Positions 1-10,109 of a stretch of DNA of 64,000 nucleotides are shown here, in pieces; within the stretch, counting starts at the first letter, position 1, and each line of letters opens with the position of its first letter. Made by a program: the position numbers and the translations under genes. The stretch comes from an uncultured bacterium (lineage in GTDB: Bacteria > Pseudomonadota > Gammaproteobacteria > Burkholderiales > Burkholderiaceae_C): the NCBI GenBank assembly GCA_903928495.1, contig CAIYQZ010000064.1, positions 1-64,000 of the forward strand, read 5' to 3'. The notes beneath the pieces are model-generated. The model was given only the letters and a program-made list of their open reading frames with translations, did not search any database and was not told the origin of the DNA.

Positions 1-1
1 T

Positions 2-118
2 ATTGATGAACCAAACAGAAGTAAATTATACACAAAAGTAAGACATTTACTTGGTGCACCACTTAGAAGTGTTGAGTTAGAAGATGAACAAATGGACACT
101 CTTTTAGAATTTTCTACT
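2..118 (+). other. AT-rich open-frame fragment resembling a tailed-phage neck/virion protein; not contiguous with the following gene
   Basis: Frame 2 reads [39 protein letters not shown]; composition is AT-rich versus GC-rich from ~120 on; frame differs from purH. Phage-like assignment is by recall only. Confidence 0.4.
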
Positions 119-119
119 C

Positions 120-1292
120 ACCGATGCCAGCCAATACGCCGAGGTGGTGGCCGAGCTGAAAGCCAGCAAGGCAGTGAGTGACGCCACCCGCTTCAAGCTG
201 GCCGTGGCCGCGTTCAACCGCATCAGTAACTACGACGCCGCCATCAGCGACTTTCTGTCGGCCATCGACCTGTCCAACGGCCTGCCAGAGCAAGAAGCCG
301 CGCCGGTGCGCACCCTGTTCCCCGCGCAAAGCAACGGCCGCTTCATCAAGCTGCAAGACCTGCGCTACGGCGAAAACCCCCACCAGCAAGCAGCCTTCTT
401 CCGTGACCTGTACCCCGCACCTGGCTCGCTGGTCACGGCCACGCAGTTGCAAGGCAAAGAGCTGAGCTACAACAACATTGCCGACGCCGATGCGGCCTGG
501 GAGTGTGTGAAGAGCTTTGACGTGCCTGCATGTGTCATCGTGAAACACGCCAACCCCTGCGGCGTGGCCGTGGGCGCGCACCCCCTGGAGGCCTACAGCA
601 AGGCCTTCCAGACCGATCCCACCAGCGCATTTGGCGGCATCATTGCCTTCAACCGCACCGTGGACGAGGCTGCGGCGCAGCAAGTGGCCAAGCAGTTTGT
701 CGAGGTGCTGATGGCACCCGGTTTCACACCTGAAGCGCTGGCGGTGTTCAAAACTAAGGTGAACGTGCGCGTGCTGCAAATCGCCTTGCCCCCTGGTGGG
801 CCCACTGCCTGGGACCAGGGGCGAAACGCCGTGGACGTGAAGCGTGTCGGATCTGGCCTGCTGATGCAAACCGCCGACAACCACGAACTCACCCTTGCCG
901 ACCTGAAAGTCGTCACCAAAGTGCACCCCACCGAACAGCAACTGCAAGACCTGCTGTTTGCCTGGAAAGTGGCCACCTACGTGAAGAGCAACGCCATCGT
1001 GTTCTGCGGCAACGGCATGACCATGGGTGTGGGCGCAGGGCAAATGAGCCGCCTCGACTCGGCCCGCATTGCCAGCATCAAGGCGCAGGCCGCCGGTCTG
1101 TCACTGGTGGGCACGGCAGTGGCCAGCGACGCGTTCTTCCCCTTCCGCGACGGCCTCGACGTAGTGGTGGACGCAGGTGCCACCTGCGTCATCCAGCCCG
1201 GCGGCAGCATGCGCGACCAGGAGGTGATCGACGCGGCCAACGAGCGCGGCGTGGCCATGGTCTACAGCGGTGTGCGCCATTTCAGGCACTGA
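120..1292 (+). CDS. purH: Bifunctional AICAR transformylase/IMP cyclohydrolase, C-terminal part (5' truncated)
   Basis: Reads [28 protein letters not shown]...[15 protein letters not shown]...[11 protein letters not shown]...[10 protein letters not shown]...[31 protein letters not shown], typical PurH motifs; no start codon or N-terminal IMPCH domain before the join at ~119. Confidence 0.93.
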   Translation, partial: TDASQYAEVVAELKASKAVSDATRFKLAVAAFNRISNYDAAISDFLSAIDLSNGLPEQEAAPVRTLFPAQSNGRFIKLQDLRYGENPHQQAAFFRDLYPAPGSLVTATQLQGKELSYNNIADADAAWECVKSFDVPACVIVKHANPCGVAVGAHPLEAYSKAFQTDPTSAFGGIIAFNRTVDEAAAQQVAKQFVEVLMAPGFTPEALAVFKTKVNVRVLQIALPPGGPTAWDQGRNAVDVKRVGSGLLMQTADNHELTLADLKVVTKVHPTEQQLQDLLFAWKVATYVKSNAIVFCGNGMTMGVGAGQMSRLDSARIASIKAQAAGLSLVGTAVASDAFFPFRDGLDVVVDAGATCVIQPGGSMRDQEVIDAANERGVAMVYSGVRHFRH

Positions 1293-1318
1293 CATCAGGT
1301 GCTTCAGCACTGTCAGAT

Positions 1319-1741
1319 GTGATGCCTGGTGATGTATCCCGGGTGGTGGAGCCAAGCCTGCGGCTGGTGGACTCCATCACCGAATTGAAGCCCACGTACG
1401 CCGGCTGCATTGCAGTCAGTGGATCGCATGGCGGCATCAGTGCTGCCCGGTACGCACTGGCCGTGCGGCCCCTGTTGACCGTGTTCAATGACGCCGGTGT
1501 GGGGCGCGATGAGGCAGGCATTGCCGGCCTGGCCCTGCTGCAGCAGGAAGGTTTGGCGGCTTGTGCCGTGTCACATGACAGCGCGTGTATCGGTCAGGCG
1601 ATCAGCACCTGGGAACATGGCGTGGTCAGCCACACCAATGGCTGTGCGCTTGCCATCGGAGTGCGCCAGGGGATGAGTACCCGGCAGGCCGCCATCGTCA
1701 TCGGGGCCACACACCAGCCAGCAAGCTTTCAAAAGCGGTAG
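1319..1741 (+). CDS. Conserved hypothetical protein (start uncertain)
   Basis: 140 aa ORF with glycine/serine-rich motif AVSGSHGGISAARYALAVRPLLTVFNDAGVGRDEAGIAGLALLQ; overlaps 3' end of convergent gene by 13 bp. Confidence 0.55.
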   Translation: MMPGDVSRVVEPSLRLVDSITELKPTYAGCIAVSGSHGGISAARYALAVRPLLTVFNDAGVGRDEAGIAGLALLQQEGLAACAVSHDSACIGQAISTWEHGVVSHTNGCALAIGVRQGMSTRQAAIVIGATHQPASFQKR

Positions 1742-4700
1742 CGCACGTTCACGATGTAGCGCCGCGCCGAGTAGGGTGTTTCTTTGCCGCCCAGGTTGAG
1801 TGCGCCGGCACCCACCACCCATCGTTTGTTGGCCGACTCGACAAAGGCTACCAGATCCAGTCGCCAGCCGGGCGACAGTTCGTAGAGGTTGGTGTCATCG
1901 GCAAATCGACGGGAGCGGTACACGGCGCGGGCGTTCACATACAGGCGCTGTGGGCTGACCCAGGTGCCTCCCACTGCCACTGTGTGGCGCGGCAGGTAGG
2001 GCACCAGCCCGCCCGTCTCCAGCCGCGAGGTCTGATGCTGGTACTTCGCATAGGCAGACACCGTCTGAGTCATGATGCCGTTCCAGGCCAGCAGGGCACT
2101 GCTGACCTTGGCCGATGTGAAATCCGGGGTGTCTTCCATCAAACCGATGGACGACAGGTTCGCCAACTGAGCGTTGCGCAACTCTGCCAGAAAATACTCG
2201 GCTGGTGTCTGCAGCGACAGTCCTCGGACAGCGGGGTTGTCAATGCGGGCCTGCGACAGGCGGGCCGTGACAAAACTGTTCTCACCCAGCACCCAGCCTG
2301 CCTGCACCACGCTGCGTTTGTAGCGCCCACCCGCCTTGACGAGTTGGTCCTCAACGGGAATGCCCACGGTTTCCACGCTGTCGAGGGGTCCGACACTCAG
2401 GGGCCGCAACCAGTCCTGGTAAGCGGCGCGGACGGTGAGCCGGGAGTTGGGCTGAAACACGAGGCCCATCTGGCCAGTGACCGGGCGCTGGGTGGTCACG
2501 CCACCCAGGTTTTCATAGCTGATGGGGGTGTCTTCCAGGATGCCACGCTCGTCCACCAGCACCTCGCCGAAATAGGAGTTTCGGGTGGCATCCAGACGCA
2601 GTTTGTTGGCCACCACATGGCCTTGCAGCGTCCAAGCGGGGGCGGGTTGGTGTGTCACGCCCATCCGCACGGCAGTGAAGCGGCGGTCGAAATCGTTGAC
2701 CAGTTGACGTCCCAGAATGTTCACCTCTGTGTTGCCCTCGGCATTCAGTGCCACGTGCTGGCCCACTGCGACACCGCTGCTGGACTGAGTTTCGCGGGTC
2801 AGCTCGAAGCCGACACTGATCTGGGTGGCGGGACTCAGGTCCCATGTGTGGCGCAGTTGCAGTTCGTCGATGCGGTTGTCCAGATCGAGGTCGTTGGTCA
2901 GGGTGGCGAATGCCCGGTCGCGCAGCCACAGGGATGGCGAGTCGGTGTAGCCCTGGCGCAATTGGCGGCGACCGGCCAGCAACCACGTCTGGGACTGTGG
3001 CCCCCAGCGGTACGAGGCCCCGGCCAGACTTTGATTGTTACGAAAATCCACCGTCGTTCCCCCCAGCGGGCGTTCCGAGAACAGGCTGTACGGGTTGACC
3101 GAATTGCGGCCATCCATCGTGAAGTTCAGGCGGTTCCAATAGGTGAACAGGCCCAGGCGCTCCGTGGGCCTGGCACCCAAAGCCACCGTGCCGAGCGTTG
3201 CGCCGAGGTCGCCCTTGCCGTCGGCGCCGAAAAAGTCACGCGTCAACTGTTCGCGTGTGGCAGGCACACCCGCATCCAGCGATGCGCCAGCCCGTATGGG
3301 CTGGCCGGAGGCCGAGGCCCGTTGTGCCTTGAAGAAATACGCAACGGGAAACCCTCCCTGGTGCAAACCATTGAGCGTGACCCCGGGCGCGAACATGCGG
3401 TACTGGTTGTGGTCGAACTGGGCGTCGAGTGCGCCATGGTGCCCAGCCGTTTGCACCAGCGATGTAAAGCGGTTGCCAGCCCCGAATGCGAGCGGGTCCG
3501 TCAGGAAGCCCCTGAAAAGCTGAGAGTTCTTGTTGAACTCCCCGGCATACCGGTCGGCCAGGAACAGGTGACTGCCACCCCAGTAAGGTGAATAGCTTTG
3601 CTGGGCCATCTCCAGTGCCCAGTCTTCCATGCCGAAGAAGGCGAGCGACGCCCCCAGGTTGGCCCTGCCTTGCTGGTCGTTGGCCAGCTGGTTGAGCGAC
3701 TTGAGGTAGGGCATTCGCGCCAGCGCTTGGCGTGATGCGACGACGGCCTCTTGTGCACGGAACAAGTCGGTGTAGGCCTGCGCCAGCAGCATGTGTGGCA
3801 AGGGGTCCTTGTCGTCGAGTTCGGCAGCTGCCTGCAGCGTCGACAAGGCCTGGGTGTGCTCACCGATGTTCCAGTAGGCCACCCCTTTGTAGGTTTTGCT
3901 TCGGGCGTAGCGCGGCTCCATCAGCTCCGCTTGCAGCAGCACATCGAGTGCAGCTTGCGGCTGGCCCTGCTTAAGGTACATGAGGCCCTGACCCGTCAGC
4001 GCCACATAGTCGGCCGGGTTTTGCTTGAGGGCTTCGTCAAAAGCCTCCCGGGCCGGACCGAACCGGTTGCTGAAGGTCTCCAGTGTGCCCAGCTCCCCCT
4101 GGTATCCCGGCCCCGTGGGTGCAATCGCCAATGCTTGCCGCAGGTGGATGCGGGCAGGTACAGGGTCTTCGAGTTCGGTGTAGGCGCTGCCCAGCCCAAA
4201 CCAGGGCCTGTCGTCCTGTGAAGCGAGTTGTGATGCCCGACCAAACGCTTGCAGTGTGGCCTGGCTGTCGCCCTGGCGCCGGGCCAGCAGACCGCGGCTG
4301 AGTTGCAGGTTCAGGTTGTCCGGCGCGGCGTCCAGTGCACGTTCGATTGTCTGTTCAGCCAGGTCGAGTCTGTCGGACAGCACCTGCGTGCGCACCAGGC
4401 CCGCTTGCAGGTCGGGGTCGCCAGGCACGGCACGCAGGCCCCTCTCCAGGACGTCGATCGCTTGTGAGTATTCGCCATCGACCAGCCGTTGTTCGGCTTC
4501 GATCAGAAAGGGCGTGTTGGGTGCGGCGCTGCCATCGGGTCTGGCGTGTCGAGAGGGTTCGGCCACCAAGGCATTCACCCATTGCACACGGTCGCGTGGC
4601 TGGCTCAATTGCAGTTTCACAGGTGCTTTTCCCGGGTACACAACCGCCGCTTCGTTGCGGCCGACCTGCAACTGGCCCAACTCGTTGCTCAGGTCGACGT

Positions 4701-5205
4701 TTCCGGAGAACACGGTCAGCAGTGTCTTGCCGTCGGGGCCTACCTCGACATCCCAGTCGGTACCGCGTATCCCCAGGGTGGCCGTTGGCGTTTTCAACGT
4801 CAGGGGGCTGGTGTGGCGGCGAACCGTTTGTGTCCACACACGCCCAATGTTCACCAGCAGTTCGGTGGCCGTCGAGCGCCCGGTCCCCAATGCTCGGATT
4901 TCAAGCTGCGTGTTCTGGTTCAGCCGAAGTTGGGTGTTGTCTATCAGCAGCAGTGCTGCGCGCGATTGGGCACCCGTGCGAACGCCAGAGCGCAAAGGCA
5001 AACCGGTTGATACTTTCAGGACCTGCCAGGCTTGAGCATCGGGCGTGCGCTGTTCCACTTGACCCTGCACGTGTACAACCTTTGCAGCTGCCTCGAGGGG
5101 GGCGTCTCCAGCCGCGGCCTGCCAACAGACTGCCGACAGCAACAAGGCAACGGCCAGTGGAGTGAGTGCGATGCGCATGGGGGCCCTCCTGTGTGTGGCG
5201 GTCAT
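1729..5205 (-). CDS. Secreted FecR-domain / TPR-repeat / C-terminal outer-membrane beta-barrel-like protein, 1158 aa
   Basis: Signal-like N-terminus; FecR-like VQGQVEQR...LLIDNTQLRLNQNT...TPTATLGIRGTDWDVEV; several TPR-like repeats; C-terminal aromatic-rich beta segments ending in ...RRYIVNVRYRF*. Confidence 0.8.
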   Translation of the reverse strand: MTATHRRAPMRIALTPLAVALLLSAVCWQAAAGDAPLEAAAKVVHVQGQVEQRTPDAQAWQVLKVSTGLPLRSGVRTGAQSRAALLLIDNTQLRLNQNTQLEIRALGTGRSTATELLVNIGRVWTQTVRRHTSPLTLKTPTATLGIRGTDWDVEVGPDGKTLLTVFSGNVDLSNELGQLQVGRNEAAVVYPGKAPVKLQLSQPRDRVQWVNALVAEPSRHARPDGSAAPNTPFLIEAEQRLVDGEYSQAIDVLERGLRAVPGDPDLQAGLVRTQVLSDRLDLAEQTIERALDAAPDNLNLQLSRGLLARRQGDSQATLQAFGRASQLASQDDRPWFGLGSAYTELEDPVPARIHLRQALAIAPTGPGYQGELGTLETFSNRFGPAREAFDEALKQNPADYVALTGQGLMYLKQGQPQAALDVLLQAELMEPRYARSKTYKGVAYWNIGEHTQALSTLQAAAELDDKDPLPHMLLAQAYTDLFRAQEAVVASRQALARMPYLKSLNQLANDQQGRANLGASLAFFGMEDWALEMAQQSYSPYWGGSHLFLADRYAGEFNKNSQLFRGFLTDPLAFGAGNRFTSLVQTAGHHGALDAQFDHNQYRMFAPGVTLNGLHQGGFPVAYFFKAQRASASGQPIRAGASLDAGVPATREQLTRDFFGADGKGDLGATLGTVALGARPTERLGLFTYWNRLNFTMDGRNSVNPYSLFSERPLGGTTVDFRNNQSLAGASYRWGPQSQTWLLAGRRQLRQGYTDSPSLWLRDRAFATLTNDLDLDNRIDELQLRHTWDLSPATQISVGFELTRETQSSSGVAVGQHVALNAEGNTEVNILGRQLVNDFDRRFTAVRMGVTHQPAPAWTLQGHVVANKLRLDATRNSYFGEVLVDERGILEDTPISYENLGGVTTQRPVTGQMGLVFQPNSRLTVRAAYQDWLRPLSVGPLDSVETVGIPVEDQLVKAGGRYKRSVVQAGWVLGENSFVTARLSQARIDNPAVRGLSLQTPAEYFLAELRNAQLANLSSIGLMEDTPDFTSAKVSSALLAWNGIMTQTVSAYAKYQHQTSRLETGGLVPYLPRHTVAVGGTWVSPQRLYVNARAVYRSRRFADDTNLYELSPGWRLDLVAFVESANKRWVVGAGALNLGGKETPYSARRYIVNVRYRF

Positions 5206-5287
5206 TCTAGAAACAAGGCCTGCGGGGCAAATCGGCGAATGCGTTCCGAGCGTTGGCGCACACGTGCCTTAACCCAATGTTGGTTCG

Positions 5288-7021
5288 TTGCAATACCATG
5301 CAGGCATGAGCGATACCAACTCGTCCGCGCCTGATACCTTGGCACCAACCAACGACCCCGCCGCTGGCGAAGATCCGCAATCGGAGAAAAAGGGTGAAGA
5401 AGTTGTAGACGAGGAGGAGCGGAAACGCAAGGCGCTGGCGCGCCTGATGATGCGCATTTCCGAACAGGCGGACTTTCCGTCTCTCAAAGACTCCATCGGC
5501 ACCATCCAGAAAATCACCCGCTCTGACCGGGCGCACCTCAGCCAGATGTCAGACCAGGTGCTGGGCGATGTGGCCCTGACAGGCAAGCTGCTGCGCATCA
5601 TCAATGCTGCTTTTTACAGTTCGGCTGGTGGGGGCAGCATCACCAGCATGCATCGCGCGGTGGCGTTGATGGGCTTTGAAAGCGTCGGCATGCTGGCCGC
5701 GTCGCTGATGCTGTTCGAACGCGTGCCCAAGGGGCGCGATGGTGAGGCTGTGCGCCATGCGTGCAGCCGGGCGCTGTTGTCGGGTTTGCTGGCGCAGCAG
5801 TTGTGCCACTCCCGCAAACATGCCGAATCGGTGTACCTGTCGGCGCTGTTCATGAACCTTGGCCAGATGCTGGTGGCCATGCACTTTCCGGCCGATGCCC
5901 GGACCATCAAAAAGAAGGTGGACGACGCGGTGGCCAGCCTGCAGCGCCAGGCCGAGGCCAATGCCGCTTTGCACACCGGTGCGGTGAAAGACAAACCCAC
6001 CGGCCCCAGCAACCGTCAAATCCACGAGATCAAACAGAAGATGGCCCGCGAAGTCATTGGCCTGACGCTGGAAGAACTGGGCAGCGAGGTGGCCCGCCAA
6101 TGGGGCTGGCCCGATGCGCTGGCCAGCCAGTTGCGTTGCCTGTATCCCAATGACCCCGAGAAGGAACCGGGGGACGAGGAATACATGCGTGTGTTGTGCA
6201 CGGCATCGTCCGATTTCTCTGTGGCGTTGCACGATTTGCCCAAAGTGGGCAAACCCGAAGAACTTGTGGCCGCCCGGGACGAGTGCATGCGTCAGTTTGG
6301 CGAGTCCATGGGCGTGGTGTTGCGCGTCGATCCGGAATCGCTGCCCGCGCTGGGCGAGCTCGCCATGGAGCAATGGGCAAGCCTGTCTGAATTCCTGGGC
6401 ATCAAGCCCGATGCCAACGGAGTGATCTCAACCTCTTCGGCCAACGCCATCGTTTTCCAGCCCAAAAAGCCCCCAGCTTTGAAGGGCCCCGACCGCATCA
6501 CACACGGCTTGGCCCACGCACTGAATGGCTTGAAAGAGGCTGCCGATTCGGCCGCGCCGCTGGAAGAAGTCATCGAACAGATGATGGTGGACTTGGTGGA
6601 GGCGCTGAGCCTGCAACGCGTCATTGTGTGCCTGCGCGACCCGGCCCATGGTGAGTTGAAGGGACGCACAGGCAGTGGCTTGCGGGCGCCGGGCGTGACG
6701 GCTGCGTTCCATGTGCCGCTGGGTGGCAGCCAGGACTTGTTCAGCGTGTTGTGCATCAATGCCAAAGACGCCATCGTCACCGATGCAGGCGACCCGGTGG
6801 TGGCCAAGCGCCTGCCGTCATGGTTCATGCAGAAGGTGGGTGCACGCACCTTTGCCTTGTTGCCCCTGGCAAGCCATGCCACGGTGCACGGCCTGATTTA
6901 CTGCGATCGGCAGATGGCAGGCAGTCTGGTGTTGACGGAGGGCGAGCTCAAACTGCTGAAGTCTGTGCGCGACCACCTACTGGTGGCCATGGAGCGCAGG
7001 GGGCTGGCCACCATGGCCTGA
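5288..7021 (+). CDS. HDOD domain-containing protein with C-terminal GAF-like region
   Basis: LKDSIGTIQKITRSDRAHLSQMSDQVLGDVALTGKLLRIINAAFYSS...ITSMHRAVALMGFESVGMLA is typical HDOD. Confidence 0.85.
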   Translation: MQYHAGMSDTNSSAPDTLAPTNDPAAGEDPQSEKKGEEVVDEEERKRKALARLMMRISEQADFPSLKDSIGTIQKITRSDRAHLSQMSDQVLGDVALTGKLLRIINAAFYSSAGGGSITSMHRAVALMGFESVGMLAASLMLFERVPKGRDGEAVRHACSRALLSGLLAQQLCHSRKHAESVYLSALFMNLGQMLVAMHFPADARTIKKKVDDAVASLQRQAEANAALHTGAVKDKPTGPSNRQIHEIKQKMAREVIGLTLEELGSEVARQWGWPDALASQLRCLYPNDPEKEPGDEEYMRVLCTASSDFSVALHDLPKVGKPEELVAARDECMRQFGESMGVVLRVDPESLPALGELAMEQWASLSEFLGIKPDANGVISTSSANAIVFQPKKPPALKGPDRITHGLAHALNGLKEAADSAAPLEEVIEQMMVDLVEALSLQRVIVCLRDPAHGELKGRTGSGLRAPGVTAAFHVPLGGSQDLFSVLCINAKDAIVTDAGDPVVAKRLPSWFMQKVGARTFALLPLASHATVHGLIYCDRQMAGSLVLTEGELKLLKSVRDHLLVAMERRGLATMA

Positions 7022-7052
7022 TCAGCCGCCCGCTCCGCGCTCCGCACAGTCC

Positions 7053-8357
7053 TCAGAAAGTCTTGAATACCTCGACCGCCGCGTCCACCGTGGCCTGCAC
7101 GTCTGCCGCGGTGTGCGCCGCACTCACAAACCCGGCTTCGTACAGCGCCGGCGCAAAGTACACGCCACGATCCAGCATGCCGTGGAAGAAGCGGTTGAAG
7201 CGTGGGCCATCGGTGGTCATGACCGTGGCGTAGTTCTGTGGCAACGTGTCCATCAGAAAGAAGCCAAACATGCCGCCCTGGCTGTCTGTGGCAAAGGGCA
7301 CACCGGCGGCATCGGCCGCGCCTTGCAGGCCTGCCGTCAGACTTTGGGTTCTGGCACTCAGGGCCTCAAAGAAGCCTGGTTTCTGGATTTCTTTCAGCGT
7401 GGCCAGGCCACAGGCCGTGGCCACGGGGTTGCCACTGAGCGTGCCCGCCTGGTACACCGCGCCCATGGGCGCAAGCTGCTCCATCACGGCGCGTTTGGCA
7501 CCAAAGGCAGCCAATGGCATGCCACCGCCGATCACCTTGCCCATCACGGTCATGTCGGGTTCGAAGCCGGGAATCAGGCTGGCGTAGACGCCCTGGGCGC
7601 TGCCCAGGCCCACGCGGAAACCGGTCATCACTTCGTCAAACGCCAGCAGTGCACCGTGCTGTGTGCACAGCTCGCGGCAGCGGGTCATGAAAGGCACGCT
7701 GGCGCGCACAAAATTCATGTTGCCTGCGATGGGTTCGATCATCAGGGTGGCGACGTCAGCGCCATGCTCGGCAAAGGCGGCTTCGAGCTGTTCGATGTTG
7801 TTGTACTCCAGCACCAGGGTGTGTTGCACCACTTCGGGTGGCACGCCAGCACTGGTGGGGTTGCCAAACGTGGCCAGGCCCGAACCGGCTTTGACCAGCA
7901 GCGCATCGGCGTGGCCGTGGTAGCAGCCTTCAAACTTGATGATTTTTTTGCGCCCAGTGGCCCCACGCGCCAGGCGGATGGCGCTCATCCCAGCCTCGGT
8001 GCCCGAGCTGACCAGACGCACCATGTCCAGGCTGGGCACGAGCTTGACGATTTCTTCGGCAAGTTCCACCTCGCGTTCGGTGGGAGCACCAAAACTGAAA
8101 CCGTCCAGCAGCGCTTTTTGCACGGCTTCCACCACAGCCGGGTGGCCGTGGCCCAGGATCATGGGGCCCCAGGAGCCGATGTAGTCGATGTGCTGTTTGC
8201 CATTGGCATCCCAGAAGTAGGCGCCTTGTGCCCTCTGCACGAAGCGGGGTGTGCCACCCACGGCCTTGAAAGCACGCACGGGAGAATTCACACCGCCGGG
8301 GATCAGGGTTTTGGCGCGGTCAAACAGTTGCTGGTTGCGGTCGATCGAAGTGGTCAT
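7053..8357 (-). CDS. hemL: Glutamate-1-semialdehyde 2,1-aminomutase
   Basis: 434 aa; [73 protein letters not shown]. Confidence 0.96.
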   Translation of the reverse strand: MTTSIDRNQQLFDRAKTLIPGGVNSPVRAFKAVGGTPRFVQRAQGAYFWDANGKQHIDYIGSWGPMILGHGHPAVVEAVQKALLDGFSFGAPTEREVELAEEIVKLVPSLDMVRLVSSGTEAGMSAIRLARGATGRKKIIKFEGCYHGHADALLVKAGSGLATFGNPTSAGVPPEVVQHTLVLEYNNIEQLEAAFAEHGADVATLMIEPIAGNMNFVRASVPFMTRCRELCTQHGALLAFDEVMTGFRVGLGSAQGVYASLIPGFEPDMTVMGKVIGGGMPLAAFGAKRAVMEQLAPMGAVYQAGTLSGNPVATACGLATLKEIQKPGFFEALSARTQSLTAGLQGAADAAGVPFATDSQGGMFGFFLMDTLPQNYATVMTTDGPRFNRFFHGMLDRGVYFAPALYEAGFVSAAHTAADVQATVDAAVEVFKTF

Positions 8358-8364
8358 GGTGAAT

Positions 8365-8422
8365 AAAAAATAGCTGACTTGTCAATACAGTGAAGCGGTA
8401 GGTGCCAAAAATGTCTTAAAAA
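8365..8422 (+). repeat. Dispersed intergenic repeat, copy 1 (TAGCTG...CAATACA...GAAGCG...GGTGCCAAAA)
   Basis: tagctgacttgtcaatacagtgaagcggtaggtgccaaaaatgtcttaaaaat; AT-rich, fills the hemL-thiD gap; similar copies at 23593, 31279, 36581, 42851, 47932. Confidence 0.6.
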
Positions 8423-9355
8423 TCAATGCCGCGTATTGTCGAGGGGGAAGTCGATCGTGGCCGGTTCATCCTCGGTTTCGCCTGTGGCCGGTTCGTCGTC
8501 GTCATGCGCCCAGAACATGCGGTCCGGTACTGCGTGGCCCATGCCCGGCTGGAAGCCTGCATCCAGGCATTGGTCCAGGTAGGTGAGTGCCTCGGCCACG
8601 GCGGTTTGCAGATCGGCCCCCGCAGCCAACAGCGCGGCCAACGCGGCGCTCAGTGTGTCGCCCGCACCGGTGAAGGTGGCTTCAAACCGCTCGTAGCGCG
8701 CGGTGGCCAGCACGCTTTCGGGCGTGGCGAGGTGGCTTTCCAAGTATTGGTCGGCAGCATTGAAGCCGGTCACCAGTGTGTAGGACACGCCGTGTTCAGC
8801 GGCGGCACGGGCCACATCCCGCGGGCCGGGGGGCTTGTCCGACTCCCATTCGGGCAACAGCCAGCGGCACAGGCTGCTGTGGTTGCCCACCAGCACGGTG
8901 GTCTGGGGCAGCAGCAGTTCTTCCACGGCGTCCAGGTAGGTGTCGCGCGAGAGGTCGTCCCACCAGGACAGGTCACCCATGTAGGCGATCAGCGGCACCT
9001 CGGGGTAGTCACTGGCAATTTCAGCCACAGTGGCCACGATGTCGGGGCTGCCCAGAAAGCCGACCTTGAAGGCGACCACGGTCACGTCTTCCAGTGCACA
9101 GCGGGCTTGTTCGTCGACTGCCTCTTCGTCAAACGCAAAATGGTCGCGGATCTCCGAGGTGTCGCGGATGTATGTCCCCGTCACCACGGGCAATCCATAT
9201 CCCGACGCCGACGCAATGGTGGTCAGATCGGCGGCCAGGCCACCCGCACCACTGGGGTCGTTGCTGTTGAAGGCCATCACGCAGGGCAGCGTCAGGGGCG
9301 TTTCCGGAGCGCTGTTCGACGCGCCGGGGGCTGGAGGGGGAGGTGCGAGCGTCAT
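8423..9355 (-). CDS. thiD: Hydroxymethylpyrimidine/phosphomethylpyrimidine kinase family protein
   Basis: MAFNSNDPSGAGGLAADLTTIASASGYGLPVVTGTYI and C-terminal FTGAGDTLSAALAALLAAG of the ribokinase-like fold. Confidence 0.85.
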   Translation of the reverse strand: MTLAPPPPAPGASNSAPETPLTLPCVMAFNSNDPSGAGGLAADLTTIASASGYGLPVVTGTYIRDTSEIRDHFAFDEEAVDEQARCALEDVTVVAFKVGFLGSPDIVATVAEIASDYPEVPLIAYMGDLSWWDDLSRDTYLDAVEELLLPQTTVLVGNHSSLCRWLLPEWESDKPPGPRDVARAAAEHGVSYTLVTGFNAADQYLESHLATPESVLATARYERFEATFTGAGDTLSAALAALLAAGADLQTAVAEALTYLDQCLDAGFQPGMGHAVPDRMFWAHDDDEPATGETEDEPATIDFPLDNTRH

Positions 9356-9490
9356 GCGTTGAACCGGGTGGATGCTGGGGGCTGCCAGTCCAGTTGCTGT
9401 TCTGCGACAAACCGCTCGGGCGGCTGCCGTCGCGGTCCAGGGCCTGTCTATACAATGAGCCGCATTCTAAGACCTGAAAAATAGCTGGAC

Positions 9491-9664
9491 ATGATCGATC
9501 CCAAGACTTGGATGTGCCTCATTTGCGGATGGATTTACGACGAGGCCGCTGGTGCGCCGGACGACGGCATCCCCGCCGGTACACGCTGGGCCGATGTGCC
9601 GATGAACTGGGTGTGCCCCGAATGCGCGGCACGCAAAGAAGACTTCGAGATGGTGCAGATCTGA
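9491..9664 (+). CDS. Rubredoxin (57 aa)
   Basis: MIDPKTWMCLICGWIYDEAAGAPDDGIPAGTRWADVPMNWVCPECAARKEDFEMVQI*; two CxxC pairs. Read directly, absent from supplied ORF track. Confidence 0.95.
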   Translation: MIDPKTWMCLICGWIYDEAAGAPDDGIPAGTRWADVPMNWVCPECAARKEDFEMVQI

Positions 9665-9716
9665 CCCCTCCGGTTCTGCCCATGCCCCATCCCCTCAGCT
9701 GTCCAGGAGCGACTCC

Positions 9717-10109
9717 ATGACCGGTACGGCCCTCAGAATTCTGGTGGTGGATGACAGCAACACCATCCGTCGCAGTGCGGAGATTTTTCTCAAACAAGGC
9801 GGGCATGAAGTCATGCTGGCTGAGGACGGCTTTGACGCACTGGCCAAAATCAACGACTACCAGCCCAATCTGGTGTTTTGCGACATCCTGATGCCCAGGC
9901 TCGATGGCTACCAGACCTGTGCCATCATCAAACGCAACACCCGTTTCGCCGAAACACCCGTGGTCATGCTGTCGTCCAAGGACGGGGTGTTTGACAAGGC
10001 GCGCGGGCGGATGGTGGGCTCCCAGGATTACCTCACCAAACCTTTCACCAAAGACCAGTTGCTTCAGGCTGTGGCCCAACACGGTTCTGCGGCTCACGGA
10101 GGTGCTTGA
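9717..10109 (+). CDS. pilG: Twitching motility response regulator PilG-like
   Basis: Receiver domain ILVVDDSNTIRRSAEIFLKQGGHEV...FCDILMPRLDGYQTC...SKDGVFDKARGRMVGSQDYLTKPF; first gene of pil-chp cluster. Confidence 0.9.
   Translation: MTGTALRILVVDDSNTIRRSAEIFLKQGGHEVMLAEDGFDALAKINDYQPNLVFCDILMPRLDGYQTCAIIKRNTRFAETPVVMLSSKDGVFDKARGRMVGSQDYLTKPFTKDQLLQAVAQHGSAAHGGA

Noticed and set aside
1585-3591. 668-aa + strand ORF opposite the FecR-TPR-barrel gene
   Set aside because: Shadow ORF in high-GC DNA; translation is low-complexity His/Gln/Gly-rich with no family motifs, while the opposite strand has clear domains
7113-8366. 417-aa + strand ORF opposite hemL
   Set aside because: Antisense shadow of an unambiguous hemL
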